From NCBI GenBank assembly GCA_039720395.1, contig CM077824.1, forward strand, positions 23,699,278 to 23,763,277: DNA of 64,000 nucleotides, given 5' to 3'. The notes below the pieces were generated by a model. The model worked only from the letters and a program-made list of their open reading frames with translations, ran no database searches and was not told the origin of the DNA. Positions 58,390 through 64,000 of the stretch are shown here, one piece after another. The DNA comes from Liquidambar formosana (Eukaryota > Streptophyta > Magnoliopsida > Saxifragales > Altingiaceae). Numbering within the stretch: the first letter of the stretch is position 1; the number at the start of each line of letters is the position of its first letter. A program made the translations under genes and the position numbers.

Positions 58390-59560
58390 TAATTGAATTT
58401 TGTAGGATACAAACCAGGAGGATGGATGACAATAAATGAATTACAAGGGGAAAAAGTAGATATACCCAAAATGGGGGGCAACTCTTTGACATTTTACAGA
58501 AAGAGAGTGAGAGGTCAGAAGACCCATTTTTGGACAGCTACTGGAAGTCTGACCAAATCATGGCCGGGCGCCGGCCAAACAACCATTTTACTAGTTGTTT
58601 TAGACTTCCAAAGTTCAATACCGCACTCCCAAAAGCCGTCAATTCATCGGCAACTAGATCTACCAATTTTTCAATTTTTCTTTTTCTTGTTTTTTTCTTC
58701 CTCTGCCAATATTAATTCTTTCACACTTTTAATAAGTCTATCTTGAAAGACAACTCTTTCCTGTTTTGACAGCGTGGCCAAAGATTCCTTATTGCGTCAC
58801 GCAGGTGGCAAGCATGTCAGGGGTTTACTTATTGTGTATTTAACTTGTACCATGAGACAAAGTGTATAACAGTATATCTCAAGACTAAATGCTCTACGCC
58901 TTACTTATCCCAAAAATACATTTAAAAAATAAAAATGCTCGGCATCTCAGTTTTCAGATCCCAACTATCTTGACTTTGTACACAATGGGGTAAAGCTCAC
59001 GTCTATGTTCGAGTGACATTATATGAATATAACTTCTATTTCTCTATATCAGAGAATTGAGACAATTGCGGTCTTAAAGGATCAAAATTAGAATGTGTAA
59101 CCTTTTCCATTCATGAGGAAGCGATTCTCTTTATTTGCTGGACGATCGAGTGAAATCTAAACTGTTCATATTAGGTGGAATTCACCAAAACATATGAGAC
59201 TCATATAGTGTTTAACAATCCAATTTTAGCTGAATTTTTCATTGCGATGGAGAGCATCTTTACTTAGGAGAGGGCATATTAATGTTGATGCTAAAAATGT
59301 TGCATAGCAAGGGAATTATTATAGAGTTTGGGCAGAATGAGTGCACCTCACCACAGCCTGCTATGAGAAAAAGAATGGGACCTGCTATGAGAAAAAGAAT
59401 GGGAGGGGTCTGAAGTTTAAAGCCTCGGACGTCCAATTAAGTTATAAACTGAGAGAATAAAAAAAATTTGTAAACAAATTCAAGCATGAGAATTGGCGTA
59501 TCTATAAAGTGTGGAATAATTGTAGTACCCATGTTGCCCATTAATATAAGTAAATCACGA
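58390..59560. other. Intergenic DNA, no gene seen
   Basis: Short chance frames only; a 25-base direct repeat (gcctgctatgagaaaaagaat region, 59,354-59,402). Confidence 0.4.
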
Positions 59561-59814
59561 GTTAGGATCGACGGCTGAGCCGAGGAGCCACGGTTCAGAT
59601 GGTGACACCTCAGTGTTGAGGTGCAAATCAACTACTTGAATTTTAAGTTAAAAAATTTCTCCCATTAAAATCATTTTTGTCATTTCAACAACAACTTTTT
59701 GAGGTTGAGATCTGAGCCATTGATTTGCACCTTAAAGTTGAGATGTCACCATCCAAGCCATCGATTCGCAACTCAGCACATGCTAAGGTTACTCACCTTA
59801 GCATTGAATCCTAA
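59561..59814. mobile_element. MITE with long subterminal inverted repeats (about 254 bp)
   Basis: Ends GTTAGGATCGACGGC and the complement of ...GAATCCTAAC. Inner arms atggtgacacctcagtgttg and the complement of ...cttaaagttgagatgtcacc at into ttgatttgcacc pair over about 45 bases. Confidence 0.65.
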
Positions 59815-61482
59815 CTTGTAAAACACCAAGTAAAAGGGTATGTAATGGTTTGCCAAAAATGAAGATAGAATGTTTGGTGGTGTATCGTAATGGTATATTT
59901 ACTATGAACTAATAATTTACAGGTAGGAAAGCCGTAATATCACGGTTCCATAAGAAACCACAATACACTCAAAAATAGGGGAAATTACAGTCATCAAGTT
60001 AAATGTGAATAATTATAGTTAGTAGTCATTCTTAGTTAAGTTACTAGTCATTTACTAGAAAGTTAGTAATAATTTATACTAAACTGTAACCATTTTCCTG
60101 TAGCCTGACCAATCTAAAATTATCCCTTCAAAATATCTTTGTTTAACATCATGATTGCCGGCCAACCGTGATAAGGTTTTTATTTATTTATTTATTTTAT
60201 ATATCTTATGCTTTATGAATTTTGTTAATCGATTGTTGATTCTTTGCAAAAACTCATTCATATGTTGAATTCAAAATCAAATGTACTAAATGTGATTCAT
60301 TTCCATGTTTATGCATTGAGCAAATGCAAGACTTATATACATGATATCCAAATATTGAGATTTGGAATAGTAAGTGCTATATATCATGTAATTTGATGGA
60401 TTCTTGGCTATTAGTAATAAATGAAACAACAAAAAGAAAAATATAAAACAAAAGGAGAATACTCCCTTGACTTGAAGTGAGATAAGACTGTATTCCTTTA
60501 CCTGGGGGCAAAAAAAACAAAAAAAAAAAAAAAAAAAAAAACCGTAATGGCATTTAACTAACCAAATTGTCCTTAAATAGTGACTATATGTGGAGCCTTG
60601 TTTACAATACAGGGCCATGGGCTGCATAAGTAGCTAGCTAATGCTGTAGTTGGCCTTGTGTGTGATATAAGATCTTCTCTCTCACCTTTCAATACCATTT
60701 GAGCATCCTCATTTGACATGTTGGTTGATAGGGAGGACCATTTGAGAGTTGGTGTTAGAGGAAGTTCCCCTTGGTGAGCTTGCAATGTCTCTCAGCGGAC
60801 ACATTCTCGTATGGACTTTGGGGTACTACGATAATGATAAAAGGTTTAGTCCTTCCCTTGAATGGTCTCAATCTAGAGAGTTGCTTAAGCTCTAAGTGGG
60901 GAGCTTGTTTCGTTAAGTTTTCAAAGAAAACCTACTTTGTTATGGTTCTAAATTTTCAGAAAATTTTATTGAATTTGGAAAAAGTATACTTATAGTAGTC
61001 TTTTAAACCATTTTAAAGATAAATGGCAAGTGCTTTTTGACAATACTATTATGTCCCTCTCTAACATTTTGTTAGGCGATTGAGCCAATGAACCCTAGGC
61101 AAAGGCCCCCCATTTCCAATGAATTCCCTGTATGAAGAGACAAGTAAGTTTTGGCCCGACACTCTCACTTTGGTCTATTTTTATTGGCTCGTGATATCCG
61201 ATATTCTCACTTTACTCTATTCCTGTTGACTTGTGATATCATGTCAACTGTATCACATGTAAGTTTTTCTCTAAAGAGACAATGCGTTTACTTTTATGTC
61301 ATGAATAATCCTCATTTTAAAAAACACTTGCCAATTGTGCTTAAAAATAGTGTTTAGAAGCCTCTTTAAAGAGACCTAAGCTAAGTCTAAAATGCTATAT
61401 TTCTATTTTCTAAGCAAAGCATCTATGATGGGACATTGCACCATTATGGATTACGGGACACCTCACAGTGATCATCAACCAT
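59815..61482. other. Intergenic DNA, no gene seen
   Basis: (TTTA)n at 60,180-60,200 and an A-run at 60,519-60,541. No credible exon on either strand. Confidence 0.4.
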
Positions 61483-61492
61483 TAATCAAGAT

Positions 61493-61538
61493 GAGGGATG
61501 CTATGGTCAGCCGTGAAGGGCGGACCGTAGCATCCTCC
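61493..61538. repeat. 46-bp palindromic insertion with 10-bp direct repeats
   Basis: GAGGGATGCTATGGTCAGCC and the complement of the right half, GGAGGATGCTACGGTCCGCC, match at 16 of 20 positions with a 6-base loop. The 10-bp sequence TAATCAAGAT flanks it on both sides (61,483-61,492, 61,539-61,548), as a Mutator-type target duplication would. Confidence 0.75.
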
Positions 61539-61548
61539 TAATCAAGAT

Positions 61549-62924
61549 TTCTTAAACAAGAAGAAACTTGCTGCTGGGCTACACTGGTATTGGTAGGTTT
61601 TTATTCGTCATTCTTTATTTGGTAAGTCTTTTATGCCAATCTCCCTGGTTCTATTTTAGGAATATATTCCCAATATTCTTGATTAGGAATTTTTTACTTC
61701 ACTTTGCCAGAACGTTATACCCATCCCTATCGCCTCTTCTCCCCCATAAGATCATATCTTTGCCCCAGAAGGTTGGTTTATGTTTAATGTGTGTTTGTTT
61801 GCTTTATTTTTTTATTTTTTTATGTTTTCAAATGGGGGAGCTAAATGAACTCCATGTATGGTGTCAACCGAAAGAAAGATAGTGAGAAGGATGCGAGTGT
61901 TGGAAAATAATGTGTTACTTTTATAATTCTGTCAAAATAATAAGCATATAAAACACAAATAAAATAAATTTTGGAAATTTACAAACTTACAGAATACAGA
62001 AGATGATTAAAATAGAAACGGATTGATCAAGGCTAGCATTTGACGCTATGTCCTTAAGACAAATTTCACACCTCACTTAGTGCTTTGAGTTTCTCAAACG
62101 TCTGCCTCCTAAGATGCAATGATTTGCACGCATAGAAGAAGCACTGCAATTGATGCGTCTGGTGAACCCACACTGTGTTTATACTCTCTCTCTAATGACG
62201 ACTCAAAAATGATGTGAAAATCTAATATGTTGATTACCCCTAATAGTGGTACGAAATGATGTATATATAAACTCAATGATGACTCTCCAAAATAGTTATA
62301 AGGCATGTTGATCAGACGCGTCTTATGAACATGACTGTTTTGGAATTACAGACAGATACAAGATTTAACGGTAGTAATTTAATTAGCAAAATGAAATTTG
62401 CTTAAAAATAACACACATGGGTCGGTCTTCTTGACCCCACCCCAACCGGCTTGATGCGGGCGGGCGCACGTGTGTGTTTTTGGGTTCAAACCCAATATTG
62501 GTTAGGTCCTCCCCCTCAAAAAACTTGGATGCCCTTTGCACCCAAACTATAGGCCTAAGGTATGTGTGTATAAATTTACTAAGGAATTCAGAGTTTTCCA
62601 ATATGGGATAAGCCTCATTACCATTCTTCAGCCAACTATTCAAGGGTGACTTTAGAGAATAATTTCTCATTCAACTATTAATGATTTTGGTCAATTAAAT
62701 ATACGAATTAAATTTCCACATGGAGATTAACTAATTCCAATATGGAGCCATCTCAAATTACACATGGGACCCACATTAATAAATGGCCAATATCTCTAAC
62801 GGCGAGAACCCCTTAGCCATGAAAAAAGGTTAGCAGGTTTGATGCCTCATTGCATGATTTACATCCTAAATGGGATAAATGCAAGAGATTAGAGACTACT
62901 ATTATTATTTTATTATTTTATTTT
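61549..62924. other. Intergenic DNA, no gene seen
   Basis: Several chance frames up to 104 codons, none with a recognisable domain. Confidence 0.4.
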
Positions 62925-63093
62925 TCCAAAAAAAGAGTATCTTAAGCTATTAAGCTCACACTAATCCCCCCTAATGCACAAATCACTCACAAACTCTTGC
63001 ATCCGATAATGAGGAAATAGAGACTCAAACTCGAGATTTACAGTTCTTGAGCCGTGATCCTTTACCACGTGAGCTACCCTAGCGAGTTATCAA
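62925..63093 (-). mobile_element. tRNA-derived SINE, copy 2
   Basis: On minus: box A-like TAGCTCACGTGGTAAAGG (63,079-63,059), box B-like CTCGAGTTTGAGTCTC (63,035-63,020), body and T-rich tail toward 62,930. The same design as 43,995-44,165, with shared wording in the body (gagtctctgctttctcactat / gagtctctatttcctcattat). Confidence 0.65.
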
Positions 63094-63719
63094 TGTTTCC
63101 AACAATAAGGATGGAATCCTAGATGCATTTAAGTTATCCATATTCTACTTTATTTTTGTAAAGTTTAGCCAAATTTTCAAATTCATGGTTGAATATATTC
63201 AAAAAGGGAAATACTTGCCTCCATCGAAGGGTGAATGAGCTCCTCCCCTCCTCCAACTCATATTTCATCACTTGTCCAAATAAAAATAAAAATTGATTGT
63301 ATATATGCATTCACATGTAATTTACATAATTGTGACCACATTTTCATAAATCCATATTTGTGTGTTATGTGTTTATGTAAATATGAATGTATGTTTACAT
63401 ATCCATATCCGTGTATCTGTTTGTTTATTTGTATTTTTAAATTCATATTTTTCTAAATATTTATGACACGTGTAGAAAATGATTGGAGGTGGAAAGGAAC
63501 TCCTCCACCCAAATGTTCATTGAGTGAGTGAGGGAGAGGGGGGTAAAACATTCTTAATTTAGAGTATTGAGAATTTATTACTAGTAATGGAAGAGAGATT
63601 GATATAAAAGACGAGTGTTAAAAAGTTACCAAAACTGGTTTGGCATGGTAACAGTCAATAAATTTCTTCTTGTTTAAAAAGGCTTGATCAATTAACGGTT
63701 GATGATGAGGTGCCCATTA
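63094..63719. other. Intergenic DNA, no gene seen
   Basis: AT-rich with ATGTATG/CATAT-type low complexity between 63,300 and 63,440. Confidence 0.4.
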
Positions 63720-63727
63720 TCCATCCA

Positions 63728-63925
63728 GTACCAGAGATCCTCTGCCATGGTATGGCAGTAAAGGAAAATCCCTCAAACGACTACATTTTGACTTTTGAAG
63801 ATAAAGCGGGAAAAAATAAATGAAAATTAATCCCAACTGCTGGATCAATGCCTTGGCAACGTGTTGCTTTTCCATTCATACTATGGCATGATCCTTCTTT
63901 TCCATAGCATGGTAGAGGATCCTGG
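63728..63925. mobile_element. Small MITE with 8-bp TSD (198 bp)
   Basis: Ends GTACCAGAGATCCTCTGCCA and the complement of the right end CCAGGATCCTCTACCATGCT are inverted repeats. The 8-bp TCCATCCA flanks both sides (63,720-63,727 and 63,926-63,933), suggesting hAT. Confidence 0.75.
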
Positions 63926-64000
63926 TCCATCCATAAGGATTTGGATTTGGTGCAGTTGGCCACCTTAATTGCACCATGCAGTAGCCGTTCAGATTGCGAC

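Noticed and set aside
60286..60627. 113-codon minus-strand frame
   Set aside because: Contains a poly-Phe run from an A-tract and no recognisable motif.

Overview
The window is nuclear DNA of a flowering plant, most likely a woody eudicot. Evidence for this: intron-containing genes with plant GT-AG junctions, a GRAS-family transcription factor and a plant-specific coiled-coil protein closest to known eudicot sequences, and dense plant transposon families (Ty3/gypsy, CACTA, hAT, Harbinger-like MITEs, MULE, SINE). I see no bacterial, organellar or CRISPR sequence. The species cannot be named from sequence alone.

Only two confident host genes are present. (1) An intronless SCARECROW-LIKE 23 (SCL23) gene lies on + at 23,497-24,819. 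(2) An orthologue of the Arabidopsis tail-anchored coiled-coil protein PICC (AT2G32240) lies on - at 32,518-39,402. Its six coding exons join in frame to 1,386 residues and end in a C-terminal membrane anchor.

Layout: 1-5,988 is a decayed Ty3/gypsy element of apparent Tat lineage, with an integrase remnant on +, an antisense gag-like ORF on - and LTR-like sequence; another LTR has landed in it at 752. From 5,979 to 19,850 is a second long LTR split by a 10.9-kb CACTA element (7,614-18,491, TSD TTT). Inside the CACTA region is an 8.1-kb palindrome (arms 6,970-10,838 and 11,222-15,090). It contains the left CACTA end, transposase exons and part of the flanking LTR, and one arm begins immediately downstream of an LTR TATA box. 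The right part of the CACTA element carries a captured exon of a PP2-type F-box gene. From 19,850 to 21,478 is a minus-strand LTR containing a LINE RNase H remnant. A 965-bp hAT element with perfect 8-bp TSD follows at 21,958-22,922, just upstream of SCL23. From 24,820 to 32,240 is AT-rich intergenic DNA with MITEs. After PICC, 39,600-64,000 is intergenic DNA packed with MITEs, SINEs, TA-microsatellite-bounded elements, a MULE with ~95-bp TIRs nested in a MITE, LTR fragments and a 46-bp palindromic insertion with 10-bp direct repeats.

The most notable structure is the CACTA/LTR palindrome. The LTR promoter points straight into an inverted duplication of a transposon end, an arrangement that could make a long hairpin RNA, by analogy with maize Mu killer. 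Breakpoints of this rearrangement fall at (TA)n tracts, and several small elements elsewhere in the window are also bounded by (TA)n.
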